A stretch of 64,000 nt of DNA from Salvelinus alpinus (GCF_045679555.1 NC_092091.1:66986791-67050790); one strand, 5' to 3'. Counted from the first letter of the stretch, positions 1-20,640 are shown. The notes: generated from the letters alone by a model not told the origin. Program-made: numbers and translations.

Positions 1-70
1 TTGACCAGAGCTCTATGGATCCTGGTCTAAAGTAGTGCACTTTATAGCGAATAGGGTTCTATGTGGGAGC
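1..70. repeat. Partial copy of the 'agtagtgcactat' fold-back MITE
   Basis: Right half of the palindromic repeat found complete at 5454-5559 and 40827-40921. The window edge cuts its left part. Confidence 0.6.
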
Positions 71-2399
71 CCTGCAGTCTCCTGTGGTGTATCACTCATT
101 TGCCTGTCCAGAATAGGCAACAGAGAGGACATGCATTTACTTGCTTGTCCTTCTGCAGCCAATCCCACCAACCAGGGCCAGACGTCACCATCACTAGCCA
201 ACCACCCCATGCGGTGTGAGCTCCTAATCGCAGGGGTGAGACATCGCTCGGTAGAGGCGGAGGGGGTCCGCGACAATCTGATTCAGGAAGATCCACAGGG
301 GGTACCATCGCCACCGAGGAAGAGGGATTACCAAGAAGCCACCGGGCTCTGGCGTATCCAGACTTGGGGCCGCCCCGGAACATTATAGGGGGATGGATCG
401 TATAGCCACACACACACTGCCTCACTACACAACCCCAAACATAAGCTGGGTGATTTTGATTGGACAAGGAAGGCATGTTTACTGTATATAAGGGGGAGGG
501 ATATACTGTAACTTGGTGAAGCAGATGGGGGGTCATACCACTTAGCTAGGAAGAGTCATCTGAAATGGAGACCCAGTAAATCTCATGACTGTTGTCAGGG
601 CTAGACTGTTACCATGGCACTACGGGACACTGACCAGCCATAGGTTACTTGGTTTCTATGGATATGAGCTCTTCGGTCATAACACAATGGCATGAATAGG
701 TCTTTTCATTTTCCTATTGGACATCACGCTCAGTGATACTGGCATCATCTTCTGGTTTGTTTTTGTTGACATTTAGAACATGATAGTATGTGCAGTCTTT
801 TAAAATGTGGTCATTTCCAGCATCAATCAGCTGCCATCAAATGCAATCTAAAATGTATCTCTTCTAATTAGCCATTCTACTCTATTCTATCTTTAGATCT
901 ATTGCTGCTTTATATTTATATTCCTCACCATTTCTGTCTATTACAAGACCAGCACTGATTTCAATGATTCAGGTCCGTAGAGATCTGAGGCTGGCAGGTT
1001 TTTGTGCGTGTGGCTTCTTTTTAAGAGCAGATCCAAGGTCAGAGACGAGCTAATCCTGCTCCTCATTCCCCTGGTGAAGTAATGAAGTGTAACACTGACC
1101 CCAGTCTCACCCCCAACGATCTGCTCCGGCTGGCCAGGTGAAAAACTGATCTGGAGACAGTTGTACTTTATTCTTGGTTTGGAAATACAGTAAAACCAGG
1201 TACAGCGGTTGTTTACCGAGGAAACCACACAGAGAAACATAAGGGTATCATTCTCCATGTTTTCAAATCCACCACAATATCCAATGTGACATTGAACCAG
1301 TGGTGTGTATTCATGGATGCCAAGGGAAGCCAGTCTTTCCCAAAACATTTCTAAGAAACAAACACAAAATAATGTTTCATAATTGTCCTTCAATTCGCAA
1401 GAGGCTGAATGTATCTAACCGGAGAAAGCATTCGAGCAAGCGAAACAGTGGCCATCTATCTGATGCTGTCTGGTCCAAAAGAGTATGACATCGTGCCGCC
1501 CGTAGCATTGAATGCATGGGAAGCCAGCGAGCATTTGGCCTCCCTTGATTAAAAAAAGCATCAAATAGCCAATCAGCATTGAGCTAAACTGAGTGAGCTC
1601 AACTGTGAATGGTCTTGGCACACCAAAAAAAAAGTGTCATGGGAAGCCCGTTTGGATTTGTCGTCTCTCCTGTCAAATCGCATTGAGAGCATATGTCTTT
1701 GACAGAATGTTTTTCTACTTGCACCAACACGCACACACAGACACAAATCAGAACCACGAACAGCCACATTTTATTTAGCTTACGTTGATTGGACTAAATT
1801 GTTTTTGGTATCTTTTAGTTGTCACTGTATTAGACTAAGCAGAGGTGATTAGATGTTGAAATGTTGAAGTTGAAGCAAACAACACAATTATCACAACACA
1901 CAGGTTGTAATGTGGCTTTTTTCTCTGGATTGGCTTCCCCAGTGATTTTACCCACGTACCACCAGTGCGTTGAACAGACATGTTTAGACACAGAAACCAC
2001 CATCTTTAATAGAATCCTTCCTATTTGTGTTGAGACCTGATCACTGCCTGGTTAGTAGTGTTTTAAATGATTCCATGTACTTGAGCATCTAACGATTTCT
2101 ACAATGCATTTCAATTAGCCTAATCCAATTGCGGTCTTCAATCAATTACGGGACCGCCCCATACTCGTTTGTCTTCCAATCAAGACATTGGGAATCCTAC
2201 CATCAATTCTCATTTAAGAGGAGAGCGGGTCAAACAAATTAACTTGGATCGCATCCATCCAGATGTCTGGTCTAGTCGTTGTACGTGGCTACTACTACAC
2301 GATAAAACACATTTTTGGGCATGTCGGACATCTTGTATTCCCATCTTGGAATAAACGACTTATATATCATATAAGACTGCTGTGGAGTGTGGAGATATC
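71..2399. other. Gene-free stretch downstream of MMAA
   Basis: Open frames here (for example 941-1393 minus) show no known domain, codon bias or splice context. No repeat was recognised with confidence. Confidence 0.5.
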
Positions 2400-2530
2400 A
2401 TCAATTAGTATTTCATGTCCACCATCCGGATCATTATACAGCAGCTTACAAGGCAAGATAGCGTTGTTGTGGAGGCAGTTATGCAAAGTGGTCATTAGCT
2501 GGCACAGCCACAATATAAACCTAACCTTAA

Positions 2531-2685
2531 CCACACTGCTAACCCTAATGCCAAACCCGAACCACACTGCTAACCCTAATGCCAAACCCTAACCACACTG
2601 CTAACCCTAATGCCAAACCCTAACCACACTGCTAACCCTAATGCCAAACCCGAACCACACTGCTAACCCTAATGCCAAACCCTAA
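2531..2685. repeat. 31-bp minisatellite x5 (ccacactgctaaccctaatg...)
   Basis: Five exact-length units. They differ mainly by cccgaa versus ccctaa at the end. It is embedded in a repeat also seen at 20400-20575. Confidence 0.9.
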
Positions 2686-2766
2686 CCTTAAATTAAGACA
2701 AAAAAGCACTTATGTATTTTTACAATAAACCCAATTTTGGTCTCCAGGCAAGACTCAGGACAATAA

Positions 2767-2861
2767 CACTGGGTGAATCAACGTCGTTTCCACATCATTT
2801 CAATGAAATGATGTTGAACCAACGTGAAATAGACGTTGAATTGACGTCTGTGCCCAGTTGG
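2767..2861. repeat. Short fold-back repeat (cactgggtgaatcaacg...)
   Basis: Imperfect inverted ends cactgggtg / tgcccagttg with repeated caacgt motifs. I recognise it as common in teleosts. Confidence 0.6.
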
Positions 2862-3021
2862 AAACGTCAACCGGAATACAAGCTTACTGTACGGAATACA
2901 TATTAGGAACTTCCTCATTCCTCCTCAGACCTACTCTAGTCAAGTATCAACCCTGCACAAGTCAAGCGTTAACCCTCCTCTAGTCAAGTGTCATCCCTCC
3001 TCCTCAACCCTCCCCTAGTCT

Positions 3022-3209
3022 AGGCTTTCCCAAACTCGGTCCTGGTGCCCCCTGTGGGTGCACGTTTTGGTTGTTGCCCTAGAACTACACAGCTGATTCA
3101 AATAACCAACTCATCATCAAGCTTTGATCATTTGAATCAGCTGTGTAGTGCCAGGGCAAAAACCAAAACATGCACCCGGGGGGGCCCAGGACCGAGTTTG
3201 CGAAAGCCT
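3022..3209. repeat. Fold-back MITE inserted in a short tandem repeat
   Basis: Arms aggctttcccaaactcggtcctgg and ccaggaccgagtttgcgaaagcct pair over ~80 bp (also cagctgattcaaat / atttgaatcagctg). Both flanks carry the same imperfect ~29-bp array (ctagtcaag...tcaaccct), so the MITE split it. Confidence 0.8.
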
Positions 3210-4900
3210 GAAGCATCAACCCTGCATTGGTCAGATATTACCCCTGCTCTAGTCAAGCATGTTAGTACTCCAACCTTGTGAAAGTGACAAACTGACGTGT
3301 TCATTTTCATCAAAAACAACTTATCTGGGATTTCTATTGGAGAAGCAGTTTCTGCCTATCTTCATACTGTACTGTCTTTGCCTCAAAGGTTTACATATCT
3401 TGGTTAATAAGATTCTCAATTACACTCACACACACGTCACATATCACCATGACTACAGTAACAGAACATGATTATACCAGCATTTGTTCTGAAAAGATCA
3501 TGTACCAATGTCAGATAACACATCAGTTTCTTTACCAAGACAGACAGATAGGCACTGGCACAGTACAACTAACAAATAAACAAAAGCTTACTCTACAGTC
3601 TTGAGTTCAGCCAGTCCAGATGTAGGTAGCGACTCAGGAGCAGCACAGCGATGGTTGCCAAGGTGCCCAGATAGTCATTTAACCCTCATTGGTGGAGAGA
3701 CACACAAGCTGAAGGGCAAATTCGTTTTTTCAAACTGGGCTCTTTCCATTCTCAATATCTCCCCTGTCGTATAACAGATAAATACAGATTTTTAGAGGGA
3801 TTTCTGTCATCTGCAAATGCCAGCCATGCTCTTTCATTTCAGTAAGAAGCCTGCATTCTGCTTTTGGGTGTGATTTAGGCTATTTGCGAGAAACAACGAT
3901 AATCACTTCTATTGGAAACATAAAAGAGCAAGTTACACCACTAAGGTCAATAGCAGGAATGGCCGGACTTCAAAACTCTCATCTCATTCGTTTCTCACTG
4001 CAGTCCACCATGAAATCGAGGCAGAATAATACAAGTAGGGCATGTAGGATCTGAAGAGGCCATCCTATAGGGAGACCTTCCTCCACCACACAAGAGCGCT
4101 CTCTCAGTCAGTTCTCAGGGCCATAGCATGTTTGGATGTCGATGAGCATGCATTCCATGGCACCGACTTTCAACAGACGCCCTGAGAGTACCACAGGAAT
4201 GGTTATCACAACAATTAGACTGACAGCTCTTTTCTAAACCAATCTTGATTTATTTTGTTTCCCTAAGATTAATGTCCTGCCTGTACAGTAAAGTTGGCTT
4301 TGGTTTGCAGTATAAAATGGGGCAATCTCTCTCCCTCCCTCATAAACACACACTGCTAGCATGGATTCATTTAGGTGGTCATGTTAAATGATGCATACTA
4401 GCACATTCCTCTCCTTCTCTCTGACACACACACAGCTTGCTGCTGGAGGGAGACACCTGGTCCATATCCTTGTGCCAGAAAAACGCCACGTCCGGCTGTC
4501 CAGTCAGTCTGTGTCCAGTTGCCAGACCAGTGGTCCAGTGTGGCTGGCACCCGTTACCCTGCCCATCTGCCACCAGGCGCTAACTCGCCCCGTCGCCCGC
4601 TCTATCTGCTCCCACGCAACTTGTCTGGGGAGAGCGGGAAGTGACGGGAACAATGAGTCACGGCGGTGCCCACTGCCCTGGCACGGCTCCCTGACATGTC
4701 AACGTGACGTGATGAAGCCAGCTTCGCCAGCCACGGCCACAGCTTCCTGCCCGCCTCACAGGCCTTTTACTGTGGGCCGTGTCCGCTTTGCCCCCGGAGC
4801 AGAGAGAGGAGCCAGGAACATGCCAGGGCAGTAAAACGGCCAGTGATCAACTACCAGGGAGCAGAGCTCAGCTGCCATCTTGTTACCTCAGTGGGTAGAA
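3210..4900. other. Gene-free stretch
   Basis: The 148-aa frame at 4388-4834 lies in GC-rich sequence but has no recognisable domain or splice sites. Nothing else is supported. Confidence 0.5.
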
Positions 4901-5047
4901 CAGGGTCGTGTTCATTAGGCATCAAACGGAACAAAAATGGACTGAAACAGGGATGGACCAGTTGAACCATGTCCAATAGGAAGCACTAGTTTCTATTTTC
5001 TGTTGTAAAACGTTTTGATACGGTATACCCTGATGAATACGACCCTG
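4901..5047. repeat. Fold-back MITE (cagggtcgtgttcatta ends)
   Basis: Inverted ends cagggtcgtgttcattagg and cctgatgaatacgaccctg, ~147 bp, non-coding. Confidence 0.75.
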
Positions 5048-5453
5048 GTAGGCTTAGGGCAGGGTGGAGAATGGGCTGTATCCATTACCGGCCATTAGTG
5101 AACCAAATCAAAACACACCCCTTTATATCGCATATTAAAAGGTGCATTTCTAGGAATACAAATCTTTTTTTATCATTTCATATAGCCCAATTTTCAGATT
5201 ATGTTAATCAAAAATCCAGGGAAACAAGCATGTGCAGTTATTTTAACCAGGTTTGAGTGGTAGCCTAGTCGTTTGGAGGGTCTGGTGCTTGGCTGACCCA
5301 GTCCAGCAGCGGGCAGGGTTACCCCAGGGCAGCAGCACTGAGTGGTCATTAACATATGGCCAAGGAGAGGGCAAGGCAGAGTGCAGTCTATCGGTAGTTA
5401 ATAGCAACTATCCAATATAAACCTCCTCCGTTCCAGAAAGTAAAAACTAGATT

Positions 5454-5559
5454 GCATCCCAAATGGCACCATATTCTCTATATAGTGCACTACTTTTGAT
5501 CCAGAGCCCCTGGTCAAAAGTAGTACACTATGTAGGGAATAGGGTGCCATTTGGGACGC
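5454..5559. repeat. 106-bp palindromic MITE
   Basis: Arms gcatcccaaatggcacc and agggtgccatttgggacgc, with paired tagtgcactacttttgat / caaaagtagtacacta in the centre. Confidence 0.85.
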
Positions 5560-5874
5560 GGTCTAGAACACTTTTTACTGGTTGCCAAGGCTTTAAGTGC
5601 TGTAGCATTAATTTCTTCATCATAAAAGACACTGGGCTCAAAGCACAGTGGAATAAAATACAAGATTGTACCGTTCTTCTTCTGCTTCTCTACATGAATC
5701 AATTTAGCGGAGTCTGGGATTGTGGCGTGCAGGGAGCTGTCTGGTAGTTTTCCCTACACAGCAGAGAGAGACAGTGTGTGTGTAGCTGTGGACAGGTGTG
5801 ACAGGCTGACCTCCGTATGCAGCCAGGGAGAAGTGAAGGAGTGTAGTCCAGCACTGCCTCAAAACATGGTCTGT

Positions 5875-6245
5875 CTGGAGCACAGCCTGGAGAGACCACT
5901 GGAGCACAGCCTGGAGAGACCACTGGAGCACAGCCTGGAGAGACCACTGGAGCACAGCCTGGAGAGACCACTGGAGCACAGCCTGGAGAGACCACTGGAG
6001 CACAGCCTGGAGAGACCACTGGAGCACAGCCTGGAGAGACCACTGGAGCACAGCCTGGAGAGACCACTGGAGCACAGCCTGGAGAGACCACTGGTTTCGC
6101 AGCCTGGAGAGACCACTGGTTTCCCAGCCTGGAGAGACCACTGGTTTCCCAGCCTGGATAGACCACTGGTTTCCCAGCCTGGAGAGACCACTGGTTTCCC
6201 AGCCTGGATAGACCACTGGTTTCCCAGCCTGGAGAGACCACTGGA
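5875..6245. repeat. 24/25-bp minisatellite, 15 copies
   Basis: Nine 24-bp units (ctggagagaccactggagcacagc type) are followed by six 25-bp units in which gagcaca is replaced by gtttcccag-type sequence. Open frames across it in several phases are a by-product. Confidence 0.95.
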
Positions 6246-6324
6246 AAGACACTGATAATAGAGACTGGCAAGAGGGCAGCAGGACCAGGAGAGATGGACG
6301 GGCGGAGAGAGAGAGAACAGGGGA

Positions 6325-6412
6325 TATTCACTTTTGTATATTATCTACTTCACTTGCTTTGGCAATGTTAACATATGTTTCCCATGCCAATAAAGCCCCT
6401 TGAATTGAATTG
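6325..6412 (+). mobile_element. LINE 3' end with (TTGAA)n tail inside GA repeats
   Basis: The segment cacttgctttggcaatgtta ... ccatgccaataaagccccttgaattgaatt is a severely 5'-truncated copy of the sequence at 56863-57070. GA-rich sequence lies directly on both sides. Confidence 0.7.
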
Positions 6413-6454
6413 AGAGGAGAGAGAAGGGCCAGGAGTGAGAGATAGGAAGAGACG

Positions 6455-6790
6455 GGGAGTGAGGGATGGGTAGAGATAGAGAGGGGAGAGAGAGAGAAGG
6501 GTATAGAGAGGAGAGGGGGATGAGGGCTAGTGAGAGAGTACAGCCAGAGATAATAAGGGGGAGCTAGTAGCTTAATTTTCACCCTACATATCACTGATCT
6601 AGGACACAGCCTCTCATGGCAGATAGCTGAGGCAGAGAGAGAAGAGATGGGAGGGGAGAGGGGAGGGGAGGGGGAGGGGGAGAGAGAAGAGAGGGGAGAG
6701 GCAGAGAGGGGAGGGGGAGAGAGAAGAGAGGGGAGAGGCAGAGGGGAGGGGGAGAGAGGGGAGGCAGAGAGAGAAGAGAGGGGAGGGGGT
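6455..6790. repeat. Purine-rich (GAGGGG/GAGA) tract
   Basis: Long imperfect polypurine stretch, densest at 6640-6790. The several open frames on its minus strand are low-complexity Ser/Pro/Leu artefacts. Confidence 0.85.
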
Positions 6791-7920
6791 GAGTTGCCAA
6801 GCCAGGACCTCTCTGCCTGGGTTGATGTCTCTGTCTCTGCCAGAGAACACTGAGTACTGACAGATACACACACCAGAGGGAGGAGACCGGGTCCAAGACG
6901 TCCATCCACCTTTTGAAAGATGCACTGTGTCCACCGGGTCTCGTCGGACCTCCTTTTGTTTAAACAAGACATCTCAGTCGGTCAGATGTTATTCCAGACA
7001 TTCTCAGGGTAGTAGAGACCGATTATTGGCCCGCAGTAATCGAACAGCTGAATTCACTTAGGCCCAGAGGAGGCACAGCCAGGCCAATTAGACTGTGGAT
7101 TAAGAGTGATTGCCTTCTGTGTCCTGAGGTGGCGCGGACTGGCGCTGGCTGCCATCTTGAGAATCGCTTTCATTAGGTTCTATTATCATGGCGGCTGCTG
7201 GCTATGCTAAGATAAGCTAACACGCACACGCAAACGCTAAGCACCACCACCACCGGCTTTAAAAAAATAATGGACCCTCCCTATAATGTATTTTACATGG
7301 AGTCTGGAGTGGGGGCGGATTTTAAGATTTTAACAATGCAATCCAGGTGGGTGATGGGTAGGTAGTTTGTAGTTTTGGCTGGAAAGGGGCAGCGTGAGAG
7401 AACCCTTTTTCCTGACCAGACTAGCCAGGGCGTTTTTTTTTTTTTATCAGGCAGTGCGCGCGGGGAGCCTAAGCAGCTGGATTTCATTAATTGAGTGCTG
7501 GCAGCAACGTCCCTCTCTCCATCTCTCTCTTTTACAGCAGTGGTGACTCACACAGTGGGATTCATCCTTCTCTCCCGCTCCCTCCGATATCATCTTCCAA
7601 CCATAACTACAAATAATTATTCACTCAAATCCATTACCAGAGGTCAACCAAGTTCCCCCAATCGGCTTCTAAAGTCCAATTACTGGGCGCCAAGGAAGGC
7701 TCCTTCTCTCTCTCCCTCTCCATATGTAGATCATCATCCACAGGCCCATAGGCAGCAGGCAGGCGGGCGGGCGAACAAATTACACACAGCAAACACAGGT
7801 CTGTGTGTGAAAGAGAGAAAGAGAACATTAGTGTGTGGATGAGAATGAGTTTTCCTCAGGTGCTTTAATAAAGGGGGAGACTCACACTAGCTGACCACCT
7901 GAGAGGCCCCGTTTTACTAT
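6791..7920. other. Gene-free stretch
   Basis: No exon, RNA gene or repeat was recognised. A 14-T run lies near 7432-7445. Confidence 0.5.
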
Positions 7921-8117
7921 TTACCACCATGATCTGCCTACTAGGTTTAATAGAATGACTAGACCCCACTACCACCATGATCTGCCTACTAGGTTCTGTA
8001 GAATGACTAGACCCCACTCTACCACCATGATCTGCCTACTAGGTTTAATAGAATGACTAGACCCCACTACCACCATGATCTGCCTACTAGGTTCTGTAGA
8101 ATGACTAGACCCCACTG
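7921..8117. repeat. 48-49-bp tandem repeat, A-B-A-B higher-order array
   Basis: Four units of accaccatgatctgcctact... Units 1 and 3 carry ggtttaatag and units 2 and 4 carry ggttctgtag, so the array looks like a duplicated dimer. Confidence 0.9.
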
Positions 8118-8345
8118 AAACTGGTAGTGAGACGCAATAAAAACTAGCCAATCAGTGCCTCATCGTCCATATGAAGACACCCTATAGATAGATTAACCCT
8201 ACGTTCCATCCTACACTCCTTATAATATCACAGGTCCCCCAGCCACTAGGGTTCTACTGCTAGAGCAGAGAGAGAGATGCTATGGTGTAATGAGGGGGTT
8301 GCTTAGAGGGTGAGCACACAAACAACAAAAAGCACAAATCTCACA

Positions 8346-8390
8346 CATGCACACACACACACACACACACAGACACACAGACACACACAC
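8346..8390. repeat. (AC)n microsatellite, interrupted
   Basis: About 45 bp of AC with two single-base interruptions (agacacac). Confidence 0.9.
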
Positions 8391-8590
8391 CCTCCCTCCA
8401 TCCCTCCATCCTCTCTGCTCTCTCCAGTCCACTCCATCCCTACTAGTGACTGTGGGTCCTTGGATCGTTTTGCAGCAGTCTTGAAACTGAGCCGTTAGCC
8501 TGAATGAAATGCTTCACACACACTCATCTGTCACGTGAGAGAGACGGCAGAGCAGCCAGCCGAGTCGGTGCGACCCAGGCGGGAGGAGTG

Positions 8591-8710
8591 TGTGTGTGTG
8601 TCATGGAAGGAGGAGGGCAGTGTGTGTGAGGGAGGTATGTGTGTGTGGAGGGTTTGTGTGTATGAAAGAGGGAGGTGGGGATGGTGTGTGTGTGTGTGTG
8701 TGTGTGTGAG
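8591..8710. repeat. (GT)n-rich stretch
   Basis: Several GT runs; the longest pure one is at about 8683-8708. Confidence 0.85.
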
Positions 8711-8984
8711 CAGGGGGGACTGTGGGGAGACGAAGAGAGCCAACACAGCAGGGAGGGAGAGGCTTTGTGGATCGGCAGACCATGACCAGCGGCCACACTA
8801 CACACACACACACAGAGAAAGAGCCCAGCGTTAGCGTGGTGGGAGGGCCCAGGTGACATTTCATTCAGTGTCACGCATCCCACTCTCTCTGATCAGAGCA
8901 GACAACATGCCCAAATACAACACCAGCAGAACCCACAACAAAACAAACACCACCGAGCGGTTACTTTCAATCCTTACCACTGAA

Positions 8985-9140
8985 GCATTACAGATTTCCA
9001 GATAGAAATGGAAAGGTAATTTGCGATTGAGCCGACATATGTAGCGTTTACCGTCTCCGCCAACTTGGGAACATTACCTTTCAATTTCAAATTGGGCTTT
9101 AGTGCTGAATTTCCGCGATACGGATTGAATAGAGCCCTAG
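8985..9140. repeat. Probable fold-back repeat (attgaaaggtaat type)
   Basis: Contains the partly complementary pair gaaaggtaatttgcgattgagccgac and cattacctttcaatttc. Ends were not resolved. Confidence 0.4.
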
Positions 9141-10669
9141 GTCTCTATCCATTGCTACACACGACAAGTTACCACGACAACGCGTTATACTAACCATTCA
9201 TCATTCTAAGACATGGTTCTGTACACCAACAACAGACTGCATAGGTCTGTCTCCACAACGATTCCTACACTACCATTTCTAACAATAAGACTTGGTTGTT
9301 TTTATTTGTAGAAACAATACACATAGGAATGTGACTGTCATGTCGCTACGACAACGCTCTATACTACTAACCATTCATAATGAGTACATTGTTATGTAAT
9401 TAGTCATCATTTGCAGATGTTGTCAAGTGGAGCTGAGTTTAGACTGTAATTAAACACAATTTCAAATAAAGAGACGCTTGTGTGTTGGATGAAAATGTGT
9501 GGATGGACCGCCGCTCTGACGGACAGAAAAAACATCAATCCAAGTCTTGAGAAATGGAAAATCCCCCTCGAACCCCATCAAAGGCCGTGTCCATGTCCTG
9601 TGCTTACATTAAAGAAATGTCTCTAAATGGTAAACACATGTGGACTGGTCTGTTTGGGCTAAAATGGCTGAACGTTGAACATGATACGACAGCATTTGAG
9701 TTAATCTTTCCACTGAGAAACCGCATCAGGGTGTTTACACTGAAGCCTAGTGTACGCTGTGTGTGTGTGTGTGTGTGTGTGTCCAGAGATTGAGCTAGAA
9801 CTGACTGTTCCCTAGAGCGGTACAGTGTGTGTGTGTGTGAGAGAGAGACAGCGTGATGAAGGGGAAGGGTGTTACTCAAGCCTAATGAATCCATCTGCAT
9901 TCAGGGGGCAGTCTTCCTCCAGGCGCAGACAGGAGCAAACGACCGCCAACCTGCGAGCAGAGAGACTCTGGAGGCTGGGGCTCACTCCTCCGGAACAGAC
10001 AGATGTAAACGATTAGGGAAAGATTGAAGTGGATGGAATAATCTGGGGGGACTGGGACGGATTTGACTAAGAATCTAGGGATTCTTTCCTAACAACAAAC
10101 ATAGGTTTGTGGCTATGGACTGCAGCATAGAAGCAGTTTTTCCCCCACTATGTACAGACTGTCCTTTACATACTTTACACTGGCGCTGTACAATGAGGGC
10201 AATTCCCACTGTTTTTTTTATTTTATTTACAGAGGTTGTTGCCTACTGCGCCCTGGGCTGGTGTAACGGACGCTTTATGATAATACTACTGTCTCTTTGA
10301 TCATTCTTCTGCCCAGCGGTAGGTAGGTAGCCTAGTATCTGCTAGAAGCCAGGCTCTGACTGGCATGGAGGATGGATGTGAAGGATTACCATGGTGTCCT
10401 CAGAGCTCCAGGGAAGAAGGATCTGGTGTCCTAGCAGCCTCTCTGTGACCTGTCACCCAGCACATCCTGAGGGGAGGAGCACTGGATGCTGGCTCTCAGG
10501 CCAATCATTATGATAATGGTTTAGATGAGGTTATGAAGTTAGGGGGACATCTGGTGGTCAAGAGGCATCATTGCAAAAATGTGGTCATTTTGTCTGGATT
10601 AAATGTAAAACTTTACCAGGACAACGGGAATGATATGACGCTTGTATTAAAAGTTGTCATGTTCAGAAG
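9141..10669. other. Gene-free stretch
   Basis: Two short GT microsatellites (9760-9782, 9825-9839). No supported exon or RNA gene. Confidence 0.5.
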
Positions 10670-10903
10670 CTTCCTTGGTTCAGTAGCTACGTCCCCACAC
10701 AAAGCTTCCTAGCTCTGGTTCAGCAGCTACGTCCCCACACAAAGCTTCCTAGCCCTGGTTCAGCAGCTACGTCCCCACACAAAGCTTCCTAGCCCTGGTT
10801 CAGCAGCTACGTCCCCACACAAAGCTTCCTAGCCCTGGTTCAGCAGCTACACCCCCACACAAAGCTTCCTAGCCCTGGTTCAGCAGCTACGTCCCCACAC
10901 AAA
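10670..10903. repeat. 40-bp minisatellite, ~6 copies, just past the MMAA 3' end
   Basis: Unit cttcctagccctggttcagcagctacg... ending cccacacaaag. The first unit is shortened and the last is truncated at cacaaac. Confidence 0.9.
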
Positions 10904-10950
10904 CATTTCAGCAACAGAAAACACCCACAACTATCTAATTAATTTCATAA

Positions 10951-10956
10951 TTTATT
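10951..10956 (-). terminator. Candidate MMAA polyadenylation signal (AATAAA)
   Basis: AATAAA on the minus strand about 305 bp after the MMAA stop codon, in AT-rich non-repetitive sequence. The implied 3' UTR is about 10930-11261. No competing canonical hexamer was seen nearer the stop. Confidence 0.5.
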
Positions 10957-11261
10957 CAACTCATTGATTATGATAACATCTATAAAACTGCATCCATTGA
11001 TACTCTTCAAGTATAAACCAATAAACTGCAATGTCAAGTCTCTTGAGTAAGTAGGTATGAGTAAGTAGGTCAGTGTTTCAATTTGAAGGCAGTGTGTTGT
11101 GTGGGATTGGGAGGGGGTCCAAGACCTAGAATTCCTTCCCTTCTCTCATCACCAATCAATTGTCCTTACAGAGCAGTGATCTGAGAGACAAGGCGAGAAG
11201 AGTAATCAATATTACAGTATATGGATAATGCTGTTGGTATTAGATCTCCACTTCAGCTAGG

Positions 11262-19872
<8,611 letters not shown>

Positions 19873-20194
19873 GATTGTCTGGCACTGGTCCCTTCTCTAG
19901 GGAAGAGAGTCTGATAATGATGTAACGTTAGACGACAACAGGCATTCAATAGAGGTTTGTGACACATTTCAGTTCATTCAACAAGACAGAACCAAAACAA
20001 AGCTGATGCTGATTATTCTATGACACTCACTTTGGGCTATGTAGACTGTTTGAGGTTGTGGCATTCAGGAGCAAATTCTGCCAGTAGAAACGAATGGACA
20101 TATGCATACATACAGTACATACACCGGTAACTGACTGACAAGTAGCCATATAGCTGAACAGTTACAAAACGTGTACATACAATGGAGAACTCAC

Positions 20195-20400
20195 CTTGAT
20201 AGCTAGCTATTTGTACATAAATCTGCTTCGTTGGTCTTTGCTGTTGTCCTCTAATATTGCTCCATACACTTTCATAACTGAGTATTACTTTTTGGAATAA
20301 AGAAAATAAGGATAATTCTGTCATTTGGTACTCAAAAGCAACCACACGTTGACCTACCAGTGTTTTGGTCGTCACTAGCTAGCACAGTCAGAAACTCTGC
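20195..20400 (-). other. mmaa: Candidate MMAA 5' untranslated exon
   Basis: A strong donor (ATCAAG followed by gtgagt) ends at 20195 on the minus strand, about 300 bp before the putative acceptor in front of coding exon 1. No long conserved frame is present, so this would be a non-coding first exon. A second usable donor (AAA followed by gtgagt) lies near 20030. The exon start is a guess. Confidence 0.4.
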
Positions 20401-20575
20401 CCATTTCTACAATTGATCTTCTTAAAATGTGATATTAAACCTAACATTGACCCTAACCTTAACCACACTGCTAACCTTATGCCTAGACATAACCTTAAAG
20501 TAAGACCAAAAATAAATAAAAATATTTTCATAAATCTTTTGACTTCGTGGCTGTGCTATCTAGTGAAACCCAGTG
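20400..20575. repeat. Interspersed repeat with taacc-type tract
   Basis: Contains ccctaaccttaaccacactg and a gacttcgtggctgtgct end. It is related to the repeat that carries the 31-bp minisatellite at 2531-2685. It lies between the candidate MMAA promoter and the candidate first exon. Confidence 0.6.
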
Positions 20576-20598
20576 TGTATTTTTTTTTTTGCTTCGTT

Positions 20599-20640
20599 CA
20601 CTTCCTACTTCCTGTGACGTTGAACACCGCCCCTTTCTAG
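20599..20640 (-). promoter_or_regulatory. Candidate MMAA promoter: tandem ETS sites, CRE-like site and GC box
   Basis: Read on the plus strand, two CTTCCT cores (20601-20606 and 20608-20613) lie 7 bp apart, followed by TGACGT (20615-20620) and CCGCCCC (20627-20633). Closely spaced ETS cores are the usual site for GABP/NRF-2, which drives many nuclear genes for mitochondrial proteins. The position upstream of the presumed first exon fits MMAA. An interspersed repeat (about 20400-20575) lies between this cluster and the presumed exon, so the transcription start is uncertain. Confidence 0.4.

Noticed and set aside
941-1393. 150-codon minus-strand frame
   Set aside because: No domain, no homologue I recognise, no splice context, and a length expected by chance in 64 kb.
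4388-4834. 148-codon plus-strand frame in GC-rich DNA
   Set aside because: Non-repetitive, but no recognisable domain or splice signals; a coding claim is not supportable.
5699-6331. Long open frames (up to 210 codons) on both strands
   Set aside because: They are entirely produced by the 24/25-bp minisatellite and are open in several phases at once.
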